Shown here piece by piece: positions 1-6,301 of a stretch of DNA of 8,561 bases; position 1 is the first letter of the stretch; every line of letters begins with the position of its first letter. Under the pieces are notes generated by a model, which saw only the letters and a list, made by a program, of their open reading frames with translations, ran no database searches and was not told where the DNA came from. A program made the translations under genes and the position numbers. Source of the stretch: CAZSGN01 sp964606415 (GTDB lineage Bacteria; Bacteroidota; Bacteroidia; Bacteroidales; JBBRXJ01); the NCBI GenBank assembly GCA_964606415.1, contig CAZSGN010000113.1, positions 1 to 8,561 on the forward strand, written 5' to 3'.

Positions 1-359
1 AAGTTTATAGGCGCCTTAAAGCCTATAGTTGAATCAAGTTTTTCGGGATAAAATTCACGAATATTTTTCATAAATATGGAATGTTTAATTATAACTAAAT
101 CAATAGCTTAGTTCTGTGCTTTAATATACAAAGTTTTAATAATTAGTGTTTTATAAGTTATTGCGAAACTTTTGTAATTTAAATATTTAACCATTAAAAT
201 AAGGGTAAAATTATAATTGTGTAATTTTTCTACAGCCCCTTCTTTTATTCATTATACATGGCATGGCAAAAATTGCGTCTATGGTTTGTTCTACGTGCTA
301 AAGCTTTCCGTATGTTTTTAAATTTCAGATTTTTTGGAGTGATGTGGCTGGCATTGAAC
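1..359. other. non-coding left edge, no gene seen
   Basis: I see no coding region here on either strand. The stretch is very AT-rich, with stops in all frames, no tRNA-like cloverleaf or T-loop sequence, and no repeat array. It presumably contains the 3' flank of a gene ending left of the window. The only structure I can point to is the short hairpin at 6-27, listed separately. Confidence 0.6.
6..27. terminator. possible terminator hairpin of an upstream gene
   Basis: TATAGGC at 6-12 is the reverse complement of GCCTATA at 21-27, giving a 7-bp stem with an 8-nt loop. A run of five T lies at 40-44, but 12 nt beyond the stem, so this is a poor match to an intrinsic terminator. It may mark the end of a gene lying left of the window, or be chance in AT-rich DNA. 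Confidence 0.25.
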
Positions 360-389
360 TTGAATATGTGAGACGGAATTATATGTTTG
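360..389 (+). promoter_or_regulatory. Bacteroidota-type promoter for the GH65 gene
   Basis: TTG at 360-362 is followed after exactly 19 nt by TATGTTTG at 382-389. This fits the Bacteroidota sigma-ABfr consensus of a -33 TTG/TTTG and a -7 TAnnTTTG. Transcription would start near 395, leaving a leader of about 90 nt before the GH65 start codon at 485. No operator-like repeat is obvious around it. Confidence 0.6.
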
Positions 390-484
390 GTTAATCAACA
401 TTCAGGGTTAAAAACCAATAAGGTTGTTAAAAAACATTCATTAAGCCCCAACAATAAATAAAAAGAGCAACAAAACATATATGT

Positions 485-2884
485 ATGATTAAACAGGATT
501 TATGGGTGTTGAAATATGATCATTATGATCCGGAGAAAGAGTCCAAAAGAGAAGCTTTATGTACATTGGCCAATGGATATATGTCGTCCCGGGGTTGCCT
601 GGAATCCGAACAGGATGATCAGGTCCATTATCCCGGCCACTATCTGGCAGGTGGATTTAATAGAATGAAATCTCATGTTGCCGGGGAAACAATCGAAAAC
701 GAAGATTTTGTTAATTGGCCGAACTGGCAGCTTTTGTCTTTTTGTCCGGAGGGCGGTGAATGGTTTCATATTGACAAGGTTGAGGTACTGGAATATCAAC
801 AAGCGCTGTATCTTAAAGAGGGGATTCTTGAAAGAAAGATCAGGTTCAGGGACATGCAGGGGTATGAGTCATTTCTTGTGGCTACTAAATTTGTGCATAT
901 CGAATTTCCTAATTTGGCTGGCATCAAATGGAAAATCCAGCCTCTTAATTGGTCGGGAAAGATGTTTGTGAGGTCAGCATTGGATGGCAATATCATCAAT
1001 AATAATGTTGAACGGTATAGTGATCTTAAGCAGCATCATATTAGAATTGAAAAAACAGGCCGGGAAAACGACCAAATGATATTCATGACTGCAGAGACCC
1101 GCCAGTCAAGGATTCGGATGGCTCAGGCGGCACGAACCCAGATACATCATCATAAACAGAAATTGATGCCGGATGTTCGGTTTGTGAAGGAAAAAGGTTA
1201 TGTAGAGCAAGCGTTTGCTTTTAATGTTAATGAAAAGCAAGAATATCATATTGAGAAAATTGTTGCTGTTTATACATCCAGGGATCATGCAACCACCGAA
1301 CCCTTGACTCAGGCTTTGAATGTTGCCCGCCGGGCGGATAGTTTTGTCAATCTCTTACATGCGCACAAGAAAACGTGGGAGCGAATCTGGCATTATGGCG
1401 ATATCCAGATGGGCACAGAAGATCAATTGGTATTGCGTTTGCATATTTTTCATCTCATGCAGACTGCATCTAAAAACATTATAGATCTTGATTTGGGCGT
1501 TCCTTCGAGGGGGCTGCATGGTGAAGCTTACCGAGGCCATATCTTATGGGATGAGTTGTTTATATTTCCTTTTCTTAATTTCAGGATGCCTCAAATTACC
1601 CGTGAGCTCCTGATGTATCGTTACAGGCGATTGCCGGAAGCGCGGTATAATGCTAAGAAACATGGTTATGAGGGCGCTATGTTTCCATGGCAGAGTGGCA
1701 GTAATGGCCGCGAAGAGAGTCAGGAGATTCATCTTAACCCCAGGAGTGGACGATGGATTCCGGATAATACAAAACTTCAGCGGCATGTCAATGCTGCCAT
1801 TGCTTATAATATCTGGCAGTATTTTCAGGTAACTAATGATTTGGAGTTTATATCTTTCTTTGGTGCCGAAATGTTCCTTGAAATTACCAGGTTCTGGGCC
1901 AGTAAGGTGCAGTTTAATCCTGAAAGAGACCGCTATGAATTGCATAGCGTGGTTGGTCCTGATGAATATCATACCAGCTATCCCGGAGGCAAGGAACCAG
2001 GCATTTGCAATAATGCATATACCAATATTTTTGTTATATGGGTGATGACCCATGCCTTTAAAATGTTGGATGTTCTTAAAGAGGACAGAAAAATGGAGAT
2101 GCTTGAGAAAATGGATATCAAGCAACATGAACTGGAGCAGTGGCAGGATATTTCAGGAAAGATGTTTATTCCTGTGCATGAAAATGGTTTGATTGAACAA
2201 TTCGAAGGTTATTCTGATCTTGAAGAGTTGGATTGGGAGGCTTATCATGACCAGTATGGTGAAATTTTAAGGTTAGATCGTATACTCGAAAAAGAGAATG
2301 ATAATGTGAATCGTTATAAAGCATCTAAACAGGCTGATGTGTTGATGCTTTTTTACCTTTTTAGTGCTGATGAACTACATGTGTTATTTAATCATGCTGG
2401 TTACGGGTTTGACTCTGAAAAAATGATTAATAAAAATATTGAATATTACGAGCAAAGAACTTCACATGGTTCGACATTAAGCAAATTAGTATCGTCATGG
2501 GTGTTGGCCCGGAGTGACAGGAAAAAATCATGGCAAAGTTTCCGGACTACCTTGATGAGTGATGTTAAAGATGTTCAGGGAGGAACTACCAAAGAAGGAA
2601 TTCATTTGGGTGCTATGGCTGGGACGGTTGATCTTGTTCAACGATGTTATTCCGGGCTTGAAGTTATGGAGGATGCGCTTCGTTTTGATCCTGTTTTACC
2701 GGATTCCTTGAGTGAATATCTGTTCAGATTAAAATACCGCAGCCATTGGTTGAATGTTAAACTTACGCAGGATCAATTGATTATTAATAGTGAGGGAGGA
2801 TGGTCTGATCAGGTAAAAGTAGTCTTTGATCGACAGTTTGCTTTCTTAAAGAATGGTGAAACAAAGGTGTTTGACCTTCAGTGA
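485..2884 (+). CDS. glycoside hydrolase family 65 protein (disaccharide phosphorylase type)
   Basis: A complete 799-residue GH65 enzyme. Known family members phosphorolyse (some hydrolyse) alpha-linked glucosides such as maltose, trehalose or kojibiose, giving beta-glucose 1-phosphate in the cytoplasm; no signal peptide is seen. The N-terminal beta-sandwich spans about residues 1-270, the (alpha/alpha)6 barrel about 310-690, and a C-terminal beta domain follows. Visible motifs are the sugar-binding RGHILWDE at 350-357, PWQSGSNGREE at 401-411, GPDEYH at 491-496 with Glu494 as the expected general acid, the phosphate-pocket HGSTLS at 661-666, and QGGTTKEGIHLGAMAGT at 698-714. The forms ILWDELF and HLNPRSGRW recall the roughly 800-residue subfamily that I remember as including mycobacterial Rv3401, whose substrate is unsettled. 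An ATG at 481 is out of frame and stops at once, so 485 is the start. No beta-phosphoglucomutase or sugar transporter is visible nearby. Family assignment is firm; substrate is unknown. Confidence 0.93.
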   Translation: MIKQDLWVLKYDHYDPEKESKREALCTLANGYMSSRGCLESEQDDQVHYPGHYLAGGFNRMKSHVAGETIENEDFVNWPNWQLLSFCPEGGEWFHIDKVEVLEYQQALYLKEGILERKIRFRDMQGYESFLVATKFVHIEFPNLAGIKWKIQPLNWSGKMFVRSALDGNIINNNVERYSDLKQHHIRIEKTGRENDQMIFMTAETRQSRIRMAQAARTQIHHHKQKLMPDVRFVKEKGYVEQAFAFNVNEKQEYHIEKIVAVYTSRDHATTEPLTQALNVARRADSFVNLLHAHKKTWERIWHYGDIQMGTEDQLVLRLHIFHLMQTASKNIIDLDLGVPSRGLHGEAYRGHILWDELFIFPFLNFRMPQITRELLMYRYRRLPEARYNAKKHGYEGAMFPWQSGSNGREESQEIHLNPRSGRWIPDNTKLQRHVNAAIAYNIWQYFQVTNDLEFISFFGAEMFLEITRFWASKVQFNPERDRYELHSVVGPDEYHTSYPGGKEPGICNNAYTNIFVIWVMTHAFKMLDVLKEDRKMEMLEKMDIKQHELEQWQDISGKMFIPVHENGLIEQFEGYSDLEELDWEAYHDQYGEILRLDRILEKENDNVNRYKASKQADVLMLFYLFSADELHVLFNHAGYGFDSEKMINKNIEYYEQRTSHGSTLSKLVSSWVLARSDRKKSWQSFRTTLMSDVKDVQGGTTKEGIHLGAMAGTVDLVQRCYSGLEVMEDALRFDPVLPDSLSEYLFRLKYRSHWLNVKLTQDQLIINSEGGWSDQVKVVFDRQFAFLKNGETKVFDLQ

Positions 2885-2971
2885 TGATATACTGATCCAT
2901 AATTAGACCAAATAAAAATAGCTTTCCTGATGGGTGATTAATATTACGCTCCTGTAAAATTCCCTGCAGCC

Positions 2972-3012
2972 CTTAAATATCTGTAAAACAATTCTTAAAT
3001 TTTCAAAACAAT
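2972..3012. repeat. tandem imperfect direct repeat upstream of the surface-protein gene
   Basis: CTTAAAT followed by AAAACAAT occurs twice in a row, at 2972-2992 and 2994-3012. The inner spacers differ (6 nt and 4 nt). A further direct repeat, CTGTAAAA at 2952-2959 and 2981-2988, overlaps it. The repeats lie just upstream of the putative -7 box at 3036, where an activator might bind. AT-rich DNA makes chance similarity quite possible. Confidence 0.3.
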
Positions 3013-3035
3013 GTAACTTTTTGATTTTGATTCCG

Positions 3036-3043
3036 TATATTTG
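3036..3043 (+). promoter_or_regulatory. candidate -7 box of the surface-protein promoter
   Basis: TATATTTG matches the Bacteroidota -7 consensus TAnnTTTG exactly and lies 118 nt before the start codon at 3162. No TTG is found 19-20 nt upstream (that position reads about TAA), so the promoter would be activator-dependent or weak, if it is real. Confidence 0.4.
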
Positions 3044-3054
3044 TGATAAGAAAA

Positions 3055-3070
3055 GATGATTTAAATCATC
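3055..3070. promoter_or_regulatory. perfect 16-bp palindrome, possible operator
   Basis: GATGATTTAAATCATC reads identically on both strands. It begins 12 nt after the candidate -7 box, so it would cover about +5 to +20 of the transcript. That is a typical place for a repressor dimer site. It has no loop and no T-run, so it does not look like a terminator of the GH65 gene. The binding protein is unknown. Confidence 0.4.
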
Positions 3071-3147
3071 ATATTTGCCGGATAAATATCAACAATTATA
3101 GAAACATTAGTTAATATTCGGGATGATTGTGGTTATTTAAGAAAGCA

Positions 3148-3153
3148 AAAGGA
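3148..3153 (+). promoter_or_regulatory. ribosome binding site of the surface-protein gene
   Basis: AAAGGA ends 8 nt before the ATG at 3162, a good Shine-Dalgarno match in position and sequence. It supports the chosen start, since most genes in this window lack such a site. Confidence 0.45.
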
Positions 3154-3161
3154 TATTTATT

Positions 3162-5183
3162 ATGAAAGGTCAAATTTTAATTATCGGGCGAATTTTTTTA
3201 GGGAGTTTAATCATTTGTCCGGGTCATTATTTATTTGCCAGGACTGATACGCTTTTTTATGAGAACTTTGATGGAGATTTAGATGGGAAAAACTGGACAA
3301 CGGGATATGAAAGGATAGATGGGAGTTTGACAGCTAGTTCCTGGGAGTTGGGAGAGCCCGTAGGTGGTGTTCAGAAAGAATTTCGGGGATGGAAGGAAAT
3401 TAATGTGGGTAATCCTGATCCTGTTAAAGATCATACGCCAGGTAATGATGTTAATTTTGTTTTTGGCCAGGGACTGGATAGCGGTTCTGCAGAAGGTGAA
3501 GCCACCTATTATAATAGTGCTATAGAATGGCTTCAGACGCCTGAAATTTATGTAGAGGGGTATGACATGGTTTCCTTATCTTTTTTTCGATGGGCTAATT
3601 TTGAGCCAGACCGGGATTCTGCAATTATACGTGTTAGTAGCGATGGTGTTAGTTGGCATCAATTGGATCATCAGGCTTTTCCCCAAGATACCAGTTGGGT
3701 TAAGGTTGTGTTAGATATTTCTGATCTTGTTGATAGTGCTTCTTCGATTTATGTAAGGTGGTATTCTGTCAGCAATAAAAAAACCCGCCATTCGGGATGG
3801 AATATTGATGATTTTACTGTGGTTGGTGGCTCTGTTGATTCGGTTGTGTGGAATGGGAAGGAATCTACAGATTGGGATGATATTGCAAACTGGTCACCTG
3901 CATTTTTGCCAAATGATTCCATGGATGTTATCATTTCTGATACTACCAATCATGGTCCGGTTATTTCTTCTCACCGGAGTTGTAAAAATCTCACCATTGA
4001 ATCCGGTGCTTCTGTTATAATAACCGCTGATGCGCAGTTGGATGTAATGAATGATCTTAATATTTTGAGTGATCAGAATGGTACAGGAGTAATGTTGGAC
4101 AAGGGAGCTTTAAATGTTTTTGGGTCCTCTGTAGTGCAACAATATGTTTCCGGATATAAATATCATTTTATTGGAGCGCCTGTTGATGAGATTTACAATG
4201 AGGTTGTAAATTCGCATGTTTATTATTGGGATGAATATGCTGCAAAGGATAATTGGAATAACGGTTGGAAATTAAATGCTGATGTATGGAAGGATTTAAA
4301 AGGGTATAATATAAATCCGGAGGGAGACCAGGTCATTCAGTTTGAGGGGAAACTCAGAACCGGGTTTCAAACAATTGATATTACATCAACAGACGAGGAT
4401 GAAATCGAAGACCATGAGGGCTGGAACCTTGTAGCCAACACATATCCCAGTCCGATAGATTGGGATGCAAGCAAAGGTTGGAAACGCCGGAATGTTAAGG
4501 ATGCTATATATATATGGGATCCGGACGAAAATAATTATAAAAGTTATGTTGATGGTGTAGGCACAAATGGGGGGAGTCGATATATACCTGCAATGCAGGG
4601 GTTTTTTGTTAAAGCAAAAAACTATAGTTCTTCCGGGAACATTGAAATGGATAACAGGGTTCGGGTTGTAAAAACGGATTTTCCTTTCAAAAATTCAACC
4701 CCATCAGGGTTAATCCGTTTAAGAGTTGATAAGGGAACCTTTTATGATGAAACGGTTGTGAGATTTAATAATTTTGCTACTGACTCTTTTGATCATCAGA
4801 TAGATGCATACAAAAAATCCTCTACTGATAACAGGGTGTCTAAGATTTATACCCGGAGCAATGATATTGATTATAGCATCAATGCTATCCCGGAAAATGA
4901 CAGCATGAAGGATTTTGAGATGCCTGTTTACCTTAAAGCATCGGTTAATGGATCTTATGAAATGTCTTTGTCAACAACTTTTGTTGGCTGTGATCTTGTT
5001 ATAGAAGATGTTCAGACAGGAGAAGTCTATCCGGTTAAGGATAGTCAGACCGTCCCCTTTGACGTAAATACTGATTCACCACAAAAGAGATTTATTCTTA
5101 AATCTGCCCATAAGGAAGATGTTGCCACTAATATTGAGTATTCGTCAGCAGATAATAATATATCTGTTGTTTTTATGAATTAG
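3162..5183 (+). CDS. secreted multi-domain T9SS-type surface protein, cut by an in-frame TAG in its sorting domain
   Basis: A 673-residue exported protein of unknown specific role. Residues 1-26 form a signal peptide with likely cleavage after LFA. Residues about 30-225 look like a MAM/choice-of-anchor jelly-roll domain: it opens with YENFDGDLDG and ends with GWNIDDFTVVGG. From about 228 comes a 'WNGKESTDWDDIANW' segment with hydrophobic repeats that resemble a beta-helix or stacked beta region. A C-terminal half typical of Bacteroidota surface proteins follows, with NTYPSPIDW near 427 and GTNGGSRYIPAMQGFFVKA near 467-485. Such proteins cross the outer membrane by T9SS and are attached to or released from the surface. 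The reading frame stops at TAG 5181-5183, codon 674, after the first strand of a type A sorting domain; the rest of that domain follows in frame to 5372. The product as written would therefore lack a working sorting signal. Possible causes are a nonsense mutation, a base error, or stop-codon readthrough. It is the first gene of a co-directional group with the mini-protein and the exosortase. Confidence 0.85.
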   Translation: MKGQILIIGRIFLGSLIICPGHYLFARTDTLFYENFDGDLDGKNWTTGYERIDGSLTASSWELGEPVGGVQKEFRGWKEINVGNPDPVKDHTPGNDVNFVFGQGLDSGSAEGEATYYNSAIEWLQTPEIYVEGYDMVSLSFFRWANFEPDRDSAIIRVSSDGVSWHQLDHQAFPQDTSWVKVVLDISDLVDSASSIYVRWYSVSNKKTRHSGWNIDDFTVVGGSVDSVVWNGKESTDWDDIANWSPAFLPNDSMDVIISDTTNHGPVISSHRSCKNLTIESGASVIITADAQLDVMNDLNILSDQNGTGVMLDKGALNVFGSSVVQQYVSGYKYHFIGAPVDEIYNEVVNSHVYYWDEYAAKDNWNNGWKLNADVWKDLKGYNINPEGDQVIQFEGKLRTGFQTIDITSTDEDEIEDHEGWNLVANTYPSPIDWDASKGWKRRNVKDAIYIWDPDENNYKSYVDGVGTNGGSRYIPAMQGFFVKAKNYSSSGNIEMDNRVRVVKTDFPFKNSTPSGLIRLRVDKGTFYDETVVRFNNFATDSFDHQIDAYKKSSTDNRVSKIYTRSNDIDYSINAIPENDSMKDFEMPVYLKASVNGSYEMSLSTTFVGCDLVIEDVQTGEVYPVKDSQTVPFDVNTDSPQKRFILKSAHKEDVATNIEYSSADNNISVVFMN

Positions 5184-5372
5184 ATGGTTCGCTTAAGTGG
5201 TTTGCAACCTTCTGTACATAAAAGATATGAGGTGTATGATTTGTCCGGACGCCTGTTAGATGAGCAGGAGGTTAGGAAGAATATACATTATCAGGATGTT
5301 CCGGAAGGGATGGTTATTGTAAAAGTGATTGGCAATCAATTTAGTAAATCGTTTAAAGTACTTTCCCGTTAA
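5184..5372 (+). pseudogene. detached in-frame C-terminal half of the T9SS type A sorting domain
   Basis: This 62-codon stretch directly follows the TAG of the preceding gene and is in exactly the same frame (2022 nt, 674 codons from its start). It reads YEVYDLSGRLLDEQ, then a loop, then PEGMVIVKVIGNQFSKSFKVLSR, ending at TAA. This is the classical second half of the T9SS type A sorting domain: the 'yDlsGR' turn, a 'G.viVkv' strand and a basic C-terminal strand. It has no signal peptide, and its first ATG lies immediately after the TAG, so it is very unlikely to act as an independent protein. It is best read as the end of the upstream gene, reached only by readthrough or in a version without the stop. 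The sorting-domain hallmarks are intact, so the interruption is either recent, tolerated, or not real. Confidence 0.8.
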
Positions 5373-5416
5373 TTTTATTAAAAAGTGACTATGTTTTTTT
5401 CCTGGATATTTTTATT

Positions 5417-5602
5417 ATGAATGGATGTACGATATTGTGCCGGTTTTTTTTGATTTTCTTTATTCTATTGGTTGTTCCACAACTTCTTTTTGCCCAGCCC
5501 GGCCCGGAACCTGGCCCTTTAGGGGGTATATCTGTTTTGCTTATTCTGGCTGGTGGTCTGCTGGGATGGCTTAAGCTTCGCAATAATGGCAATGATCAAT
5601 AA
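5417..5602 (+). CDS. mini-protein with exosortase-type C-terminal sorting signal
   Basis: A 61-residue exported protein. Residues 1-26 are a signal peptide ending in LLFA before Gln27. Almost at once comes a Pro/Gly motif, PGPEPGPLGG (residues 28-37), then a hydrophobic helix at about 38-52, then a short basic tail, KLRNN. That motif-helix-basic tail order is the tripartite signal cut by exosortases, like PEP-CTERM. The motif itself is different and resembles the short 'PID-CTERM' type targets I recall from Bacteroidota; that name should be checked. The enzyme expected to process it starts inside the 3' end of this gene, so the pair is translationally coupled. After processing, only about ten residues would remain outside the membrane, so the mature form may be a peptide, a lipid- or glycan-linked tag, or a structural membrane peptide. 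The gene begins 44 bp after the sorting-domain remnant. Confidence 0.75.
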   Translation: MNGCTILCRFFLIFFILLVVPQLLFAQPGPEPGPLGGISVLLILAGGLLGWLKLRNNGNDQ

Positions 5603-6176
5603 TATACAGGATGTTTTAAGTCAAAAATGGGATGCTCTTAAATACTGGTACAAGCGGCAGTCAGATCTTAACAGGTTTTTGATTAAAGGAGGAATGCTTC
5701 TGATAGCCTGGTTGCACTTGAGACTTTTTATCTTCTTTATTCCGGAATTTCGTTTGTTTTTTAAGCCTTTTGTATATGCGGCGTTGGACCTGCTGACCTA
5801 TTCATCTTATCATATTGTTACGCTTTTTTATGATCATGTAAATCTTGTTGGTGATGTAATCCGTATTGCAGATAGCGGGGGTATAAAATTGATTATACCG
5901 TGCCTGGGTATCAATATTATGTTTTGGTATATGGCTTTTTTATTGATATATCCGGGAAGTAAATGGTCAAAGTTACGCTGGATTCCACTGGGGGTAGCCT
6001 TTTTATTCTTAATGAATATCTTCCGGGTGGTAATGTTGGTGATACTTTCTTATGAGGCTCCGGATATGCTTAAGTTTTACCATGTCTTTTTTTACAGGGT
6101 CTTTTTCTTTTTGTTGATATTTCTCTTATGGATACTTTGGGTCAGAAGGCACGGAAAAGATATGTCCTCACGGTGA
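5586..6176 (+). CDS. exosortase/archaeosortase family protein
   Basis: A polytopic inner-membrane cysteine protease/transpeptidase of about 196 residues, expected to cut the sorting signal of the preceding mini-protein outside the membrane. The three family residues are visible: Cys106 in IIPCLGIN, Arg147 in MNIFRVV, and His166 in FYHVFF. Hydrophobic segments lie at about 32-52, 58-82, 107-123, 132-154 and 168-187, ending in a basic tail. CLG replaces the CSG of PEP-CTERM exosortases, a form I associate with Bacteroidota exosortases. The reading frame is open from an ATG at 5553, but that start would overlap the mini-protein gene by 50 nt and add a non-hydrophobic extension. ATG 5586 (17-nt overlap) or 5592 (11-nt overlap) is more likely; no Shine-Dalgarno decides between them. 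There is no sign of the long polysaccharide operon that often surrounds PEP-CTERM exosortases. Named subfamily not assigned. Confidence 0.85.
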   Translation: MAMINNIQDVLSQKWDALKYWYKRQSDLNRFLIKGGMLLIAWLHLRLFIFFIPEFRLFFKPFVYAALDLLTYSSYHIVTLFYDHVNLVGDVIRIADSGGIKLIIPCLGINIMFWYMAFLLIYPGSKWSKLRWIPLGVAFLFLMNIFRVVMLVILSYEAPDMLKFYHVFFYRVFFFLLIFLLWILWVRRHGKDMSSR

Positions 6177-6213
6177 CTATCAGGATTATTCTTCTATATA
6201 TATTTTTTCATGG

Positions 6214-6245
6214 TTTAAATATTTTGGTTAACCAAAATGCTTAAA
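6214..6245. terminator. interrupted palindrome in the convergent gap, likely bidirectional terminator
   Basis: The core ATTTTGGTTAACCAAAAT at 6221-6238 is a perfect 18-bp palindrome. After a 2-nt mismatch on each side (one a possible G-U pair), TTTAA at 6214-6218 pairs with TTAAA at 6241-6245, extending it to 32 bp. It lies between the exosortase gene ending at 6176 and the AI-2E gene ending at 6302 on the other strand, so it can serve as a two-way terminator with A- and T-rich flanks. GC content of the stem is low, so a protein-binding site is the alternative. Confidence 0.5.
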
Positions 6246-6301
6246 TTGATTCTGGGCCCTGATGAACCGGGATAATAAAACGACCGTTTGATGTTGATTT
6301 T

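Noticed and set aside
1544..2128. Open frame of 194 codons on the minus strand inside the GH65 gene
   Set aside because: It lies wholly antisense to conserved catalytic motifs of GH65 and its translation shows no recognisable domain; it is a shadow of the real gene.
5181..5183. Genome-wide recoding of TAG as a sense codon
   Set aside because: The AI-2E family gene ends in TAG at a position normal for its family, so TAG works as a stop here; at most, context-dependent readthrough remains possible.
5184..5372. Independent small protein starting at the ATG right after the TAG
   Set aside because: The frame is continuous with the upstream gene and encodes the second half of its sorting domain, without a signal peptide or a fold of its own.
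5389..5592. Minus-strand frame of 67 codons opposite the mini-protein
   Set aside because: It overlaps the plus-strand signal peptide and sorting signal, which make clear biological sense; the minus frame has no recognisable feature.
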